A stretch of 64,000 nucleotides of DNA from Zoroaster sp. YZ-2022 (lineage: Eukaryota > Echinodermata > Asteroidea > Forcipulatida > Zoroasteridae): positions 22,676,163 to 22,740,162 of the forward strand of contig CM055830.1 of assembly GCA_029582265.1 (NCBI GenBank). Direction: 5' to 3'. Positions 25,812-38,897 of this stretch are shown piece by piece. Numbering within the stretch: position 1 is the first letter of the stretch; each line of letters begins with the position of its first letter. The translations under genes were made by a program, and so were the position numbers. Below the pieces are notes generated by a model. The model had not been told where the DNA came from and did no database searches. It saw only the letters and a list, made by a program, of their open reading frames with translations.

Positions 25812-26036
25812 AGCTCACCAAGATGGCGCCGGTGATATTTTCCGAAAAGAAACTTGATGTCGGAGGCGGGCCAAAAGGCCCGAGCTGTACTTGTTAGCAC
25901 ACCAAAAAGGTCAGATTCGATCTACACCTCAGTAGAAACTATATATTTGAATTATGGTGATTCACGGATGATTGAAAAGGGCAATAACGATGAAATTTCG
26001 AGAGCGACAAAAAAATGCACGTCTTGCGACCTCGAA

Positions 26037-26052
26037 CGCATTACTATTACTA

Positions 26053-26096
<44 letters not shown>

Positions 26097-27012
26097 ATTA
26101 CTATTACTATTACTATTACTATTGCTGCTGCTGTTGCTGTTGCTGTTGCTATTGCTATTGCTATTGCTATTGCTATTGCTATTGCTATTGCTATTACTGC
26201 TGCTGCTATTACTATTACTATTACTATTACTATTACTATTACTATTGCTGCTGCTATTGCTATTGCTATTGCTATTGCTATTGCTATTGCTATTGCTATT
26301 GCTATTGCTATTGCTATTGCTATTGCTATTGCTATTGCTGTTGCTGTTGCTATTGCTGTTGCTGTTATTTGCTGTTGCTATTGCTATTACAACGCTGTTA
26401 TTGCTGTTGCTGTTGTATTGCTGTTGCTGTTGCTGTTGCTATTGTTGCTATTGCTGTATTACAGCTGCTGCTGTTGCTGTTGCTGTTGCTGTTAACAACA
26501 ACTATTACTGCTGCTGTTGCTGCTGCTGCTGCTGCTGCAACAAACAACGGCTGCTGCTGCTATTGCTATTACTATTACTATTACTATTACTGCTGCTGCT
26601 GCTGCTGCTATTGCTATTACTATTACTATTACTATTACTGCCGCTATTGCTATTACTATTACTATTACTATTACTGCTGCTATTGCTATTACTATTACTA
26701 TTACTACTGTTGCTGTTGCTGTTGCTATTACTGTTGCATTACTATTGCTGTTGCTATTGCTATTATTACTATTACTGTTACTGCTGTTGCTATTATTATT
26801 ACTATTACTATTACTGCTGCTGCTGCTGCTGTTATTATTACTATTACTATTACTGCTGCTGCTGCTATTATTATTACTATTACTATTACTGCTGCTGCTA
26901 TTATTATTACTATTACTATTACTGCTGCTGCTGCTGCTATTATTATTACTATTACTATTACTGCTGCTGCTGCTGCTATTACTATTACTATTACTATTAC
27001 TATTACTATTAT
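26037..27012. repeat. ~975-bp compound microsatellite (TTGCTG / TTACTA / TTGCTA)
   Basis: A period-3 and period-6 repeat of TTGCTG, TTGCTA and TTACTA units with short interruptions. Poly-Leu, poly-Tyr/Cys and similar open frames through it are artefacts. It lies between the 5' end of Tx1-like copy A and the 3' end of the endonuclease-type retrotransposon fragment at 27,013. Confidence 0.96.
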
Positions 27013-27508
27013 TTCGCGTTAGCACAGCATGAAAAGAAAGATCTTGTTTTCCGTTCTGCCGGTTACACCTCGAGTCAAGCTACGTCCCGTAGCCTTAGAT
27101 CTCGAGTGTCTTTCGCAGAATCCTTGCTGTCCCTAAGAGTGCCGCCTTCTGTAGTAATTCTACTCTAACAGATGTTCCTATCTCCTTGAGATGTTTCTCC
27201 AACGCCTTCGGGATTGTACCCAGTGCTCCCACTACCACAGGAATAACCTTCACCTTGACTTGCCACAGCTTGCGGAGTTCTCTCGCTAAATCCTGGTATT
27301 TCTGTACCTTCTCCTTCTCCTTCATAGCTACTCTACTATCACCCGGCACAGCTATATCAATAAGATGACACATCTTTGCATGCTTATCCAAGACATCAAC
27401 ATCCGGCCGTCTATGTTCTTTAACATGATCTGTCTGGATGTTGAAGTCCCAGAGAATCTTGACATGATCCGTTTCTTCAACCTTTTCCGGCACATGGTCG
27501 TACCACTT
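27013..27508 (-). mobile_element. 3' end of a REL-endonuclease non-LTR retrotransposon, copy A
   Basis: The minus-strand coding part has KILWDFNIQTDHV, HRRPDVDVLDK and LIDIAVPGDSR, the PD...D arrangement of the restriction-like endonuclease of R4/Dong/NeSL-type elements, then VIPVVVGALGTIPKALEK and LLGTARILRKTL. The 3' untranslated end (antisense) reads ATTTCGCGTTAGCACAGC. It is truncated 5' at about 27,508, where the tail of another Tx1-like copy begins. About 490 bp are shared at high identity with copy B at 38,898. Confidence 0.82.
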
Positions 27509-27512
27509 CGTT

Positions 27513-28437
27513 TGTTGTCGTCGTCGTTGTTTCTTTCAATGGAGTTGCAAAACTCCATTTATTCATGTATTATTCAGCTATATAAATTACATAAGTTGAA
27601 GGGAAATTTAGCTTAACATGAATAAAATATATATGTACATTTTTAAATTTACATTTAAAAAGAAATACCAAAAAATTAATTAATTAATCAATCAACCAAT
27701 CAATTAGCTAATTAATTAATTAATCAAACAATCAATATATCAATTATCCATAATAAAGTAAATGAAATAAATTATAATACATAAATGTTATTACAATTTT
27801 TACATGAGAGTACAAACGAAGATGAACATTTAAACTAAAGATATTATTTACTACTGAAACGAGTCATTTTACTTAAAAGGAAAAAGTAAGTTTATCATCA
27901 ATATAACAGAGAGCTTTGTTCTTGGTAAACACATTCTTAAAAGTTTGTTCAGGAAGTCTTTTTTGTTCAGATAAAACCAGATTTTTAAGGTTATCTTTAT
28001 ATTTCTGTAAAATTCCAAAAGTCATACAATCAACAGTTTTGTTAAGTATATCACATCTAATACTCCAGATTGTATTAAGAAGCTTACCTATTAAACAAAG
28101 TGCTAAATCATCCATACCGTTACCCAAAATTCTGTTAGTGTCTGTCATGTAATAGTGTTTGTTACCGGTGTATTTACTAAGAATGTGTTCAATAAAGATC
28201 CAGGTTTCAAGATGTTTTTGACAATAGATAAAAAGATGTTCCAGATTTTCTGTTTCAGTGTTACACAGAGGACATTTATCATCAGTTACAATGTTCATTT
28301 TGAAAAGTTTGTCTTTAGTGGGTAAAATCCTGTGTTTTAATTTATACCAAAGGTCTCTGTCACTATGATCGAGAAGCTTACAATTCATACCATTTCGCCA
28401 AATAATGTTCCATTCAAAGTTAGGACTCAAATTAAAC
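27513..28437 (-). mobile_element. Tx1-like copy B, detached 3' portion
   Basis: It codes for the ORF2 C terminus, including LWYKLKHRILPTKDKL and the knuckle CPLCNTETENLEHLFIYC, and ends at the 3' tail GGAGTTGCAAAACTCC near 27,540 next to a GTCGTCGTC run. An (ATTA)n stretch sits at 27,675-27,735. Compared with copy A, its break at 28,437 continues almost exactly where the piece at 33,590-38,388 stops, so the two are halves of one element split by an insertion. Confidence 0.85.
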
Positions 28438-31400
28438 TAGAGCTTAAGTGTTTGTTAGAACAAACACACGGTGTTCGAGTCTACTTTCGGTTCAATCAAA
28501 TTTTCAACGATGATGTAAATATTATATTGTGCAAGGGTTTGTCATCTTTTATAATAACTATCAATTTCATATTCAAAAGACATATCAATTTTGCGTTAGA
28601 ATGTGTTGAATTTAAACTTCCTGTTTGGACAGGAAGTAAAGGTCAGATTAGGTGGTTTGAAGGTCATATATGACCTCATGATTATGAAAAAATAACAAAT
28701 TTTTCAACTTATACATCAAATTATAGCTATGAGATATGACCTTTTAAAATTTGTAAAATCGTTACTTCGTGTGCCACTAATAATTGGACCATTGGCAAAG
28801 CATTTATAAGTCATTTCACATGAATTACAAGCTATTAATGTAAGGAATTCAATTGTGTTTTTTGTTTTCTAATGTCATTTAGTTCTTGAGATATTGGCTG
28901 TTGAACTTGAAAAAGTTGTGAAATATAAGCAATAAATTAGAAACTAACAAGAAATGTGACTTGGAACACTGTTTTTTATTTTAAATATTGACACTAGACC
29001 ACCCCATACACCCCAAAAACCATGCTAGATGATAAATCAACATTAAAAATCACTCATATGAAAATAGTTTGTCAGGGTTGTAGGCAGCCAGATCAACCTA
29101 TTCAGCATTATTATGGGCATAAAGTCACAAAGTTGATTTAGCGTAGAAGGGGACTACATGTATAGTAACTGGATTAAACTTGGCTGCAAATTCAAAGAGC
29201 AGGAAGTGTGGGTTAAATTGTTTGGGGGAGCTGGGGGTTGCTTGTATGGATATCAGCTAATTAGCCTTTCATTAGAAAACAAGCTTATAACTACTACATG
29301 ATAAAGTTGGAAGAAAGCTTGCATCCGTGCTTTCCATCTTCACCTGCCCCCCGCAAAAAGTAAATAATTCCCAATTCAAACAAAATTAAATGTAATTATA
29401 TCCACTGGATCAAATTTGATAATTGCTTGCCCTTTTCATTTTTTTATGGAAAAACCTTTCAATTCTAGATTTAAAGCCAACATTGGTATTTATGTCTTGG
29501 TATTAAGTCTTGTACAAAAATTAATTTAATTGATGGACTGCATGTTTTTATACTGAGAGTGATCTTTATTTATAATATACTTCACTTTCAGGTTAAGTTT
29601 ATAACAAAAATATAATGATAAATTGACAATGATAGTGACACTGTAATCAAGCATCTCCTTATTGTGACATGCTTATAAATTGTCTTTGTTTTCACCTAAT
29701 CTGCAAATAATTAAAAAATTATTTATAAAATTTGAAAACAAATTCTACATTGATTTTTACATTTTCAAGGTTGTATACATGATTGGCAAAATGTCTGTAG
29801 CTGCATCCATACTACAGAATTACAACCTAAAGATCAGATGCCATTTTGTACATAAATTTTTAGACACTGAAATAATCAAAGAGTTGTATGGGTGCTTGTA
29901 AATTGCTAATAAAACAATGAAATACATATTTATTTTAACTGTCTGTTGGGTTTCATGACTTGACTTGACTTTTGTAGTTCCACATTTCCCTCCCCACAAT
30001 CAATTGAAACCACTTTGTTGACCTGTTTAACCTACTTGTAACCAATCTAGAAATGAGTGTACATGGTCTTACACATGCAACAAGTGAAATGACTTCAGTG
30101 TAAATGAACCCAACCATGATCCTTTGTTGACAAGAAAACAGAAACAATCTGCATTTAAAATAAATGTACACTCTGTATGTACGATTTAGTGAGTTCAGAA
30201 TGGGTGACATTCAGGGGTTGTCATTGGAATCGGTAATTTTGGAATAAAATGCCTGCCCCCTCCCCCAAGTTCTTGGTGATGGCATGTACTGCCACTGGTG
30301 ATGAACCAACACATTTGTTTTCTAAAATTCTTTGGTCTATCATTGCAGCACTATAGAATCCAAGAACTAGGGAAGGGGAGGGGCAAACAAGCAATACAAG
30401 TATAAGGGGGCCCCTTATACTAGTGCTTTAATTGGGTGATCTGGCTAAAGGTATTCCAAGGCTGACACGCCCATGCAATGAAGATTGGGGGTATGTTTAC
30501 TATGTTTATATGGCCAAACTGCCAGGGATTCACTGTCGGCAATATACATTTTACTAGATCACCAACAGATATTGCTTAATAACTACATTTGTGAGGATGT
30601 TTGGGTCCAGTTAAAAAAATAATAAGAATTCCTCAGTACTATTTTTGTTCTAACATGTTAAAGAAATTCCTAGAAAGACCTAAATGTGTCTTGAGGTCCT
30701 GAAAAAACAATTCCCTTGAGGGTAAAGACTGCCACAGATAGGATAAGTCCATATAAATTAATTTGAATCATACATTAACTCCTTTGATGAATGGATAAAC
30801 TTCAAATGCTGGCCATTGGATCACAAAGTTACACAGACTCTGACACACCTTGTAGCAGTAGCACAAATGGATACCGTTGATCTGAAATATAACCGAATCA
30901 TGTAAAAACAATATTAAATGTTTTCAAAAGAGGGACGAAGAATAATGGGTCATGCTAACAAAACACACATAACTTAGAATGCACTCATATGTTATTATCA
31001 GGATGATGGATTGATGTAACTTCAGAAAAATTATCCCTTCAGAACAATGCCTTTAAGTTAGGTTTTACAATGGAATAGAAAGTTACATGTGACGTCTTCC
31101 TTCCTCCATGATGTGACTATTTCATTATCTCAATAAAGGTGCTGATATTTGTTTCTGGTCTACTTTAGTGAGAAAATTAAGTGCTAGTATCAAGTAAACT
31201 GCAATGCAGCCATCACCACACAAGACATAAGCACTACTAGTATTATGAGGAACTTACAGACACTATAGTGTAGCTAAATTAACTTGTACTTCTAGCAACT
31301 CGTACTCCACCGGATGTCAACCCATACACATGCTAGTAAATATTCAGTAATACATATTTTTACGGGTCGAGTTGACCAAAATGAGTATGAGTTGGCACGC

Positions 31401-33589
31401 ATACGAGTTGACCTATTTTCACTGGGAAAGAATACAACATTGTGGATAAAGTTTAAAAAGAATTGCTTAAAAATCACAATCTTCAATGTAGGTTGGTGGG
31501 GTCATGTGAGTGGATCATAGGCCAGTCAGGAGGAATGCAATCATCCACACACACACACACACATTTACAATAATTGTACCACAGATTTATTGGTTACCTT
31601 GGGGCTTGTGTTTTAGATGCTTTCTAGGCTGTTGAACTGATTCTCACTGATGCCAGCCATTGCATCTAATTCCAATTACTCAGCATACTGGAGAGCTAAA
31701 ATACAAAATATCAAGAAATGTTTAAATGATTCTGTGAAAAAATTTATTCTGAATGGGGAAAGGCCAACATGTATTACTCCAGTAAGAGAATGTCCTCTAT
31801 AATTGCAAAAACAACCTTCATCGTCCCCACCCCATTTGCATTTTCCATCCTGAATTTTGGTGTACACATGTTGTCCACCAACACACCTGCATGTTTATTT
31901 TCCAATTAAAACTCATATTAACTCATCCCTCTGCAGCTTTTTCTTCATTTATTAGTTTTCTTTTTTTATGCAGGCTCTTCATCTTTTTTTTTGTTATAAG
32001 ACCTGACCTTTCTTTAAAGCATAGCTGGAGGGACATACTTTTTATGCTTAATAATAACAAAACAACAAATGTAACCTAGCTCAGAAAAAACAGGTGCCCC
32101 TATGACAATTTTGTGGCTACTACTAGCAGACTAATCAAGTAAAAGCATCTCTTTAGGTTGAGTTAGGGATATATTTTATATACACGAAGAACATGCAGAA
32201 TTGCAGAAGAGACAACACACGAACATGTATATTTTTACATGGATTTGCATACATGTACTGTTATGTAGGCGAGTTACACAATGAAGTATTTTCCAACGAT
32301 GCTCTTTTGACTTTGACTGCATGGCACAGTTTTTAAACTTTTTTATGGACAATATATAGCATCTATCCATGCTCAGTCATTATCCTTAGTTAAAATGCAA
32401 ACTTAAAATCATGTAGGTACACTGCAAAAACAGGGAAAGAGTAGACTCAATATAGTTTTTACGAAATAGGTGCAGTACAACAGTTTCGTCCGTCACGAAC
32501 CTCCATTGGATTGTGCATGCAATAATTATGTCTACGATAGGCCTACTTTACAAACGCACATTCTAGGCCAATAAACCTCTAAATAATGTCTACTCACCTC
32601 TTAATAATGCAATTATATTTTCCTCTTTCTCGGTAACCCATTTTATTTTCTTGTATTTTGCTTTGGAGTTAAAAAGAACGGCAAAATTCCTCAGTATTTT
32701 TTCATGTAAACGAGAATTAAATGGCCGCCGCTGAAAATGTTTTGCTTGTGATAAAATGTCACGTGATCACTGATACGCAATGTGATTGGAGATTGCCTCG
32801 ACAGATTGCCTCAAAGTAGAAAGCCAGCTAGTATAGTCTACTCATTGCCACTGGATTGCATGAAATGCCACACAGGGCAATCTCCGAGCAATCTCATTGC
32901 CAGCAACTTTTATTGCCTGAAAATTGCCCGAAAATTGCCCCGTGTGACAAGGCCTTTACGTTGTAGGCCAATATTAAACTCCGTATATTGCTGTGTGTAC
33001 GTATTCTGTGCACGCGCGATATGTCTATTCGTACATACAGGGAATAGTAATTCAGCGTATTGTTTCACTTAACCTTCCGGTTTCGACCGGAAGGAAAGGT
33101 CAGATTGGGGTTACGTTTGAAAACGAAATGTGACATAGTTCAAGATCTTTAGGATAATAAAAAGATTGTGAAAATATCTTCTATGGTTCATGAGATATGA
33201 TTTTTTGAAATTTTGAAATCGTTCAACTTCCAGTTTCGACCGGAAGGAGAGGTCAGATTGGGGTCACGTCTAAAAACGAAAAATCACATAATTCAACATC
33301 TTTCAGATGCTGCAAAGATTGTGAAAATATCTTTTGTGGTTCATGAGATATGAATTTGTGAAATATTAAACTTTGATTTAGCGTAATTCGACACCTGATG
33401 ACGTAATCATGACGTCATAGCAAACGGTTTCGTCTGCCTGATATGTTCTGTTTATGTGTTAAGTTTGAAGGCTGTAAATGCTCAGCAAGGATGCCTTTGT
33501 TGCCGGACATGCGCCACTGAGAAGAAGTAAAAAAAACTAAAAACAGTACAAAAACAATAGGTGTTCGCGCTGCGCGTTCGAACACCTAA
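28438..33589. mobile_element. ~5.15-kb insertion of unknown type splitting Tx1-like copy B
   Basis: It is non-coding on both strands. Near the left end are a 20-bp palindrome (GTGTTTGTTAG / AACAAACAC, about 28,449-28,468) and GGTGTTCGA at about 28,471. The right end is a hairpin, AGGTGTTCG / TCGAACACCT, at about 33,560-33,589, so GGTGTTCGA and TCGAACACC form short inverted termini. Both ends carry a dispersed hairpin repeat (see 33,070). Inside I see an (AC)n run at 31,548-31,562 and no gene. It could be a non-autonomous DNA transposon, a Helitron-like element or host DNA carried by one; I cannot decide. Confidence 0.45.
33070..33365 (+). repeat. Tandem ~165-bp repeat with CCGGTTTCGACCGG hairpin
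   Basis: Two adjacent copies begin with a hairpin (TTCCGGTTTCGACCGGAAGG and a diverged second form) followed by AAGGTCAGATTGGGGT, AAGATTGTGAAAATATCTT and GGTTCATGAGATATGA. A third, more diverged copy in the same orientation is at 28,613-28,770 (CTTCCTGTTTGGACAGGAAG). No protein is encoded. Confidence 0.75.
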
Positions 33590-36500
33590 AAAATGTTCCC
33601 ACTGGGATTCAGCCGTAGGTTTAGCGCTGTTTTTAAAAGAAAAGTTATTATACAATGATTTGGTGCTGATTTTAATTAAAGTAATGTCGTCGTCAAGATC
33701 TTGGTAATTTTTTATTTCAAGCATTTGGCTAGCATGGTTAGCTGGGCGTTGTCTAGTCTCCACCAAAAATGTAGGATCAATAGCTTTTTCCAAACGTTTT
33801 CGTATTCTCCTAGCATTCATAGGATAGAGGTTGCATTTTTCACAAATTTGTTTTTACAAGATTTGAGCTGAAAGTTGTAAAGAACATGTTGTAATCTGGT
33901 CCAACCAATGACTGGGAGAATCTTGCTGTCAATATTGTTTTGTTTATTGTTAGTAATAATAGTGTTTTTCAATAGAGGAAGGTCTTGGGCTTCATTATAG
34001 CAGGTAACAAAAGCATTTATTCTTCCTTCAGCTCTATAGAAAGAACGAAGAAGATCTTTATAAAAGACAGTTGTTTGAACACCAATTAAAGGATTATTAA
34101 AGACGTACCATCCAAGATTGTATTTGTCACTTGCCCGATTGATCCAGTAGTTGAAAAACGAACGCCATTTACCCACACCAGTATTAAATTTTGACAACCA
34201 TTTTAGCCTGAGGCTGTCAAGTTTGAAACGAATGTTAATTAGTCCTGTCCCCCAAGATCAGTTTTACCTCTTATGACATCACGTTTAATTTTATCGGATT
34301 TGCCATTCCAATAAAATCCCCAAATAATATTTTCAATTTGTTGGATTAGATCATTCGGACAAGGTAAAATAGATCCTAAATAGGATAAACCTGCACCAAT
34401 CATAGTGTTAACAATTATAGCTTTGCCTTTAAGGGTCAGATTACGTTCTTTCCATCGGTTCATAATGTGTTTCATTTTGTTTATTCCAGTTATCTTCAAG
34501 GGAAACATCGTTACCAAATTACACCCCTAATATTTTTAGTTTATCTGAAACCCAGTTATAGCCACAAGGGGAATGTGTTCTGGTCTTCCATTTGCCTAGC
34601 CATAAAACGGTAGTTTTATCATGATTGATTCTGGAGCCTGAACCTCCACAGTAAACATTAAAAATATCTTTAAGAACATCAAATTCTTGGTTATTACGAA
34701 TGAAAACAGTAATGTCATCAGCATGCTGAACGACTTTAAATATTTCGTCGTCACCAGGGAGCTTAATTCCTTCTATATTAGGATTATTAATAATCAATTG
34801 AGACATTCCTTCTGCACATATGGCAAACAATAGTGGAGACAATGGACAGCCTTGTCTAATTCCTCTTTTTATGGTGATAGGAGAACCTATAAAATTGTTA
34901 ACAATAAATTGACTTAAAGGACCTGAATAAAGCAATTTGCACCATTGAATCAAACCTGCGGGAATACCCATCTTCTCCATAATTGAGTACATATAAATCC
35001 ATTCGATACGATCAAAGGCTTTCTCTTGATCTATACTCATGACGCCGCCTTCAAAATTGTTAAAATTAATGTAATCTATGCTGTCTCTTAAAATGGTTAA
35101 ATTATCATGGATATTTCTTTTAGGACCTCCACAGGTTTGATTTTCTCCAATGATATCAGGCATAATCATTTTAAGTCTATTGGTTATGACTTTCGAAATA
35201 AGTTTATAATCAACTGTTAGTAAACTAATTGGACGCCAGTTTCTAAGGTCTTCTTTACAACCTTTATTTTTATAAATTAATATAATTAAAGCAGTATTCA
35301 TAGAATTGGGTAAGTGCATACAATTACTACATTCCTTTATAACATCAATTAAATCGTATTTCAGGGTATTCCAAAAGGTACGATAAAATTCTACAGTAAG
35401 GCCGTCTATGCCTGGGGATTTGCCAGTTTTCATTTGATACAAGGCTTGTCTGAGCTCAACTTCATCAATATCTTTAACAAGATTTTTGACTTTATTATCG
35501 TCAAAGGGAATCGTATTAATTTCATTAAGGACTGTTTACATCTGATCATCATTTATGTTACCAGAGGTATATAATTCTTCATAAAAACTGTTAATGCATT
35601 GAATCATAGGTCCGGGTTGATCAATATAATTACCATAAATATCTTGTATTTTTTTAAATCTGTTATGATTTGTTTGTTGATTTTCCAGGTTCAGGAAGAA
35701 CTTACTGTTTTTCTCATCATCATTTTTATTAATATTGCGTACACGGATTTTGGCTTTCTCCCATTCATTTACCTCAAAACGTTTGAGTTTCATTTCAATT
35801 TCTTTAAGATTATGGAGATTATTATCGGGGTTATTCGTCGCATCATCGTAACATTTTTGAAGAAATTTTCTGTTATTTTTCTCTCCCATAGTTTCTAATG
35901 ATTTCTTTAATTTTATGTTTTCCCATTTCCCACCAGGAAAGAAGAGAGTCGTAATTTCTTTTTTTGGTTTGCCAAAAGGTCCAAAAGGTTTATATTCTAT
36001 ATGAACAATTAGTATCATTAAGAAGGCTATTGTTACAAATCCAGCGCCCAGGTACATGAAAATTGTCAATATTTTTGAGTTTGACAACAACTGCTTGACG
36101 ATCGGCGAGACCCGTGGCATTATTATAAATTTCTTCAATTAGGTCACACATGGTAGGTGACATAACGATGTAGTCAATTCTACTAGGTTGTTTAGTCCCA
36201 TGATGAATATCCAGGATTGTTGGGGTATAGTTTGTGCCAAATATCAGAAAGATTTTTTTCTTGTAGAAGGTTAGAGAAAGTAACTTTACTTGTATCCTTG
36301 GTGTGTTTGTTGTCGATATTACAATTGAAATCTCCTCTAATAATCCATTGATAATTTTCATATATCATTGAAAAATCTAACTCTGGGGTAAACTGCATCG
36401 GGAGCGTAAACAGAAGCAAGGGAAAACTTTCTTTCATTCCATATAATATCCCCGTGAATCCATCTACCTTCTTGGTCTTTGGTAATATTAGTTAAATGTA

Positions 36501-36750
36501 ATCCGCATTTGTTAGAAATGAAAATAGCTACTCCTTTAGAATGACGGGTACCATGATTAAAATGAATTTCTCCTGCCTACTGTTTACGCCACGAACATTC
36601 GTCTTCCTCCTCACTATGAGTTTCTTGGATAAGAGCAACGTTGTATTTTCTACGATTTAAGTAATCAAAAAGAACATTTCGTTTGAAATTATCTCTCATC
36701 CCATTAGCATTAATTGTCGCTATTGTAAGCGTGTTAAGGAAAAACATAGT
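33590..36750 (-). pseudogene. ORF2 of Tx1-like copy B, fragmented
   Basis: The endonuclease part is heavily broken between 36,740 and 36,000, with remnants such as RGDFNCNIDN and SRIDYIV. The reverse transcriptase at 35,442-34,519 retains KSPGIDGLTVEFYRTFW, SIDQEKAFDRIEW, RQGCPLSPLLFAICAEG and HADDITVFI. Further breaks occur at about 35,530, 34,518, 34,238 and 33,818. The missing C terminus is at 27,513-28,437. Confidence 0.88.
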
Positions 36751-36817
36751 GAGGATGAAATGTAAACCGTTTATAAATATCAGAGAGGGAGAAAAAACTT
36801 TCTTAGCATAAAATACT

Positions 36818-38195
36818 TTATGTAGATGTATTTTTTCTGCGTCCTCTTCCTCTTTGACTTGGTTGGCTAGCTGGTTGAGATATGGATGAACTATGTCGTT
36901 GTTGGCTGGCTATTGCCCCTGTTCCGCGTTTTTTACGGAGGCGTTGGCCTCCTCTGCGCGTATACAGCACAAAGTCATCACCTGGGTTCTCTTCTTTGGG
37001 TTCTTGATCGTGGGAGGGGGTCATTTCCTCAGAATCATACTCTTTCTCGTACTCCATGTCAGACATTTGTTCATTTTCTTCGTCATCTTCGGTGTTCTCC
37101 TCTTCTTGGATTTTTCGTTTTCTTGTTTCGGCCGTTGCAATGGCTTCATCCCAGTAGCCAGTGGGCTTTTGCTTTTGGGCTGGTTTTTGTTTGGGGCATG
37201 AAGCATCGTTGATGTTCCCGTCATTCGGTGATTTTTTCCCATTGGTTTGTTTCTTGTGTTCTCCGCTCTGCTTCTTGGCTTTAGTTGGCTGCTCTCCTTT
37301 GTGTTTTTCTGATCTTTTACTATCTTTCTTCTCCTGGCTTTTTTCCGTCTTCTCGTCACCTTTTCTTGTCTTCTCTTTGTCTTTTCCTGTCTTCTCTTCG
37401 CCTTTTTCGGTCTTCTCTTCAGAACTGACTTGCTCATTTTCGGTTGTTATTGGAGGGGTTATGTTGTCATCGATTTCTTCACCTTCGCTAGTTTCTTCCA
37501 CTTTTTCTTCTTGTTCATCACCGTCGTCCATGCTGTCTGGTTCGTTTTCGCCAGCACTAGATGATAAAATGTCGTCATTAGGTATCAAGATGACAGGTGT
37601 CTGTTGGTCCTCATAGTTGTCTTCTTGTTCGTGCCAGGAAGCTCTATGGTCATAACTGCCACACACGAAACATCGACCTCGTACTGGGCAATCTCGAGCA
37701 AAGTGGTCAGTTTCATTGCAAATCTTACAGGTTTTTTGTTGGCCTCTGTAACGGATGGGCAGGGTGAAACCTCCAACTTTCAAGAAACTGGGGATAGGCT
37801 TTTTCATGTTCTTGATCAAGCAGCTACGGACACCCGTCATGATGTTGGCGACGGTGCCGTATACCATCAAGGCGTTAACAACAACTTGGTCAGCCATTTC
37901 GTAGGGGGCCTTGATGTACGCCACTACAGAGTTCTGGACATTAGCGCGTTCACACTGGATCAATAAGTTGTTTAGGAAGATGTCTCGTTGCGCTATCTGT
38001 TCACAATGGGACTCATTGTCGAAGCAGACATTATACCATCTGTTCTGTAATTCGGCTATGCATTTCACTGTGGAGACTGTGTGTAGTTCTCTTTGTTGAT
38101 GGCTCTATAGACTTCTTGAGGTGTGACTGTTTCTATCTGGCGTGTATTGAATCTTACGGTGTTTGGCCTTTTCAACTGAGCTGTATGCCCGTACA
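36818..38195 (-). pseudogene. ORF1 of Tx1-like copy B, zinc-knuckle protein
   Basis: A 416-codon open frame (38,068-36,818) covers most of the protein; the N-terminal ~40 residues lie upstream in another frame. It keeps both zinc knuckles intact, CKICNETDHFARDC and CFVCGSYDHRASWH, which copy A lost to a frameshift. A Lys/Glu-rich repeat region (KTEKGEEKTGKDKEKTRK) and an Arg/Gly-rich end follow. Role as in copy A: nucleic-acid-binding partner of ORF2. Confidence 0.85.
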
Positions 38196-38388
38196 TGATG
38201 GCGACCAAGATGGTGTCGCCACTGACTTAGCCTTGCCAACCTTGATGATGAAAACAGGTAGGATTGTTTCTTGAACACTTTAAAAGAAATATGGCTTAAT
38301 TTGGCTGTGACGAGCCGGCAAAAAGGTGAAATTCAGGTGAGTTTTCAGGAGCGTGATCGGAAAACACGACTTGCGCCCTCGAACGCGA

Positions 38389-38897
<509 letters not shown>

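Larger units (their letters stand above)
19528..26036 (-). mobile_element. Tx1/L1-like non-LTR retrotransposon, copy A, nearly full length
   Basis: It carries, in minus-sense order, a 5' region, ORF1 with zinc knuckles, ORF2 with apurinic endonuclease, reverse transcriptase and a C-terminal zinc knuckle, and a long A/T-rich 3' region ending near TTTCTTTCAGTGGAGTT at 19,528. Domain order and the HADDL catalytic box place it in the Tx1/L1 group. Its 5' end (CTTGCGACCTCGAACGC, about 26,020-26,036) is followed at once by a 1-kb microsatellite. Frameshifts and stops in both ORFs make it inactive. Confidence 0.9.
33590..38388 (-). mobile_element. Tx1-like copy B, 5' portion
   Basis: It contains the 5' region, ORF1 and most of ORF2, collinear with copy A and clearly of the same family. 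Its right end, GACTTGCGCCCTCGAACGCG at about 38,369-38,388, matches the 5' end of copy A and is likewise followed immediately by a long microsatellite and a REL-endonuclease element. The left end stops inside the ORF2 C-terminal part at the insertion boundary. Confidence 0.88.

Noticed and set aside
25854..27168. Long poly-Leu, poly-Tyr/Cys and Ala/Ile frames up to 398 codons
   Set aside because: Readings of the TTGCTG/TTACTA microsatellite and flanking retroelement ends.
27095..27493. A host gene for a conserved protein
   Set aside because: The motif order (KILWDF, RRPD, IDIAVPGD, LLGTARILRK) is that of a retrotransposon endonuclease end, present again at 38,898.
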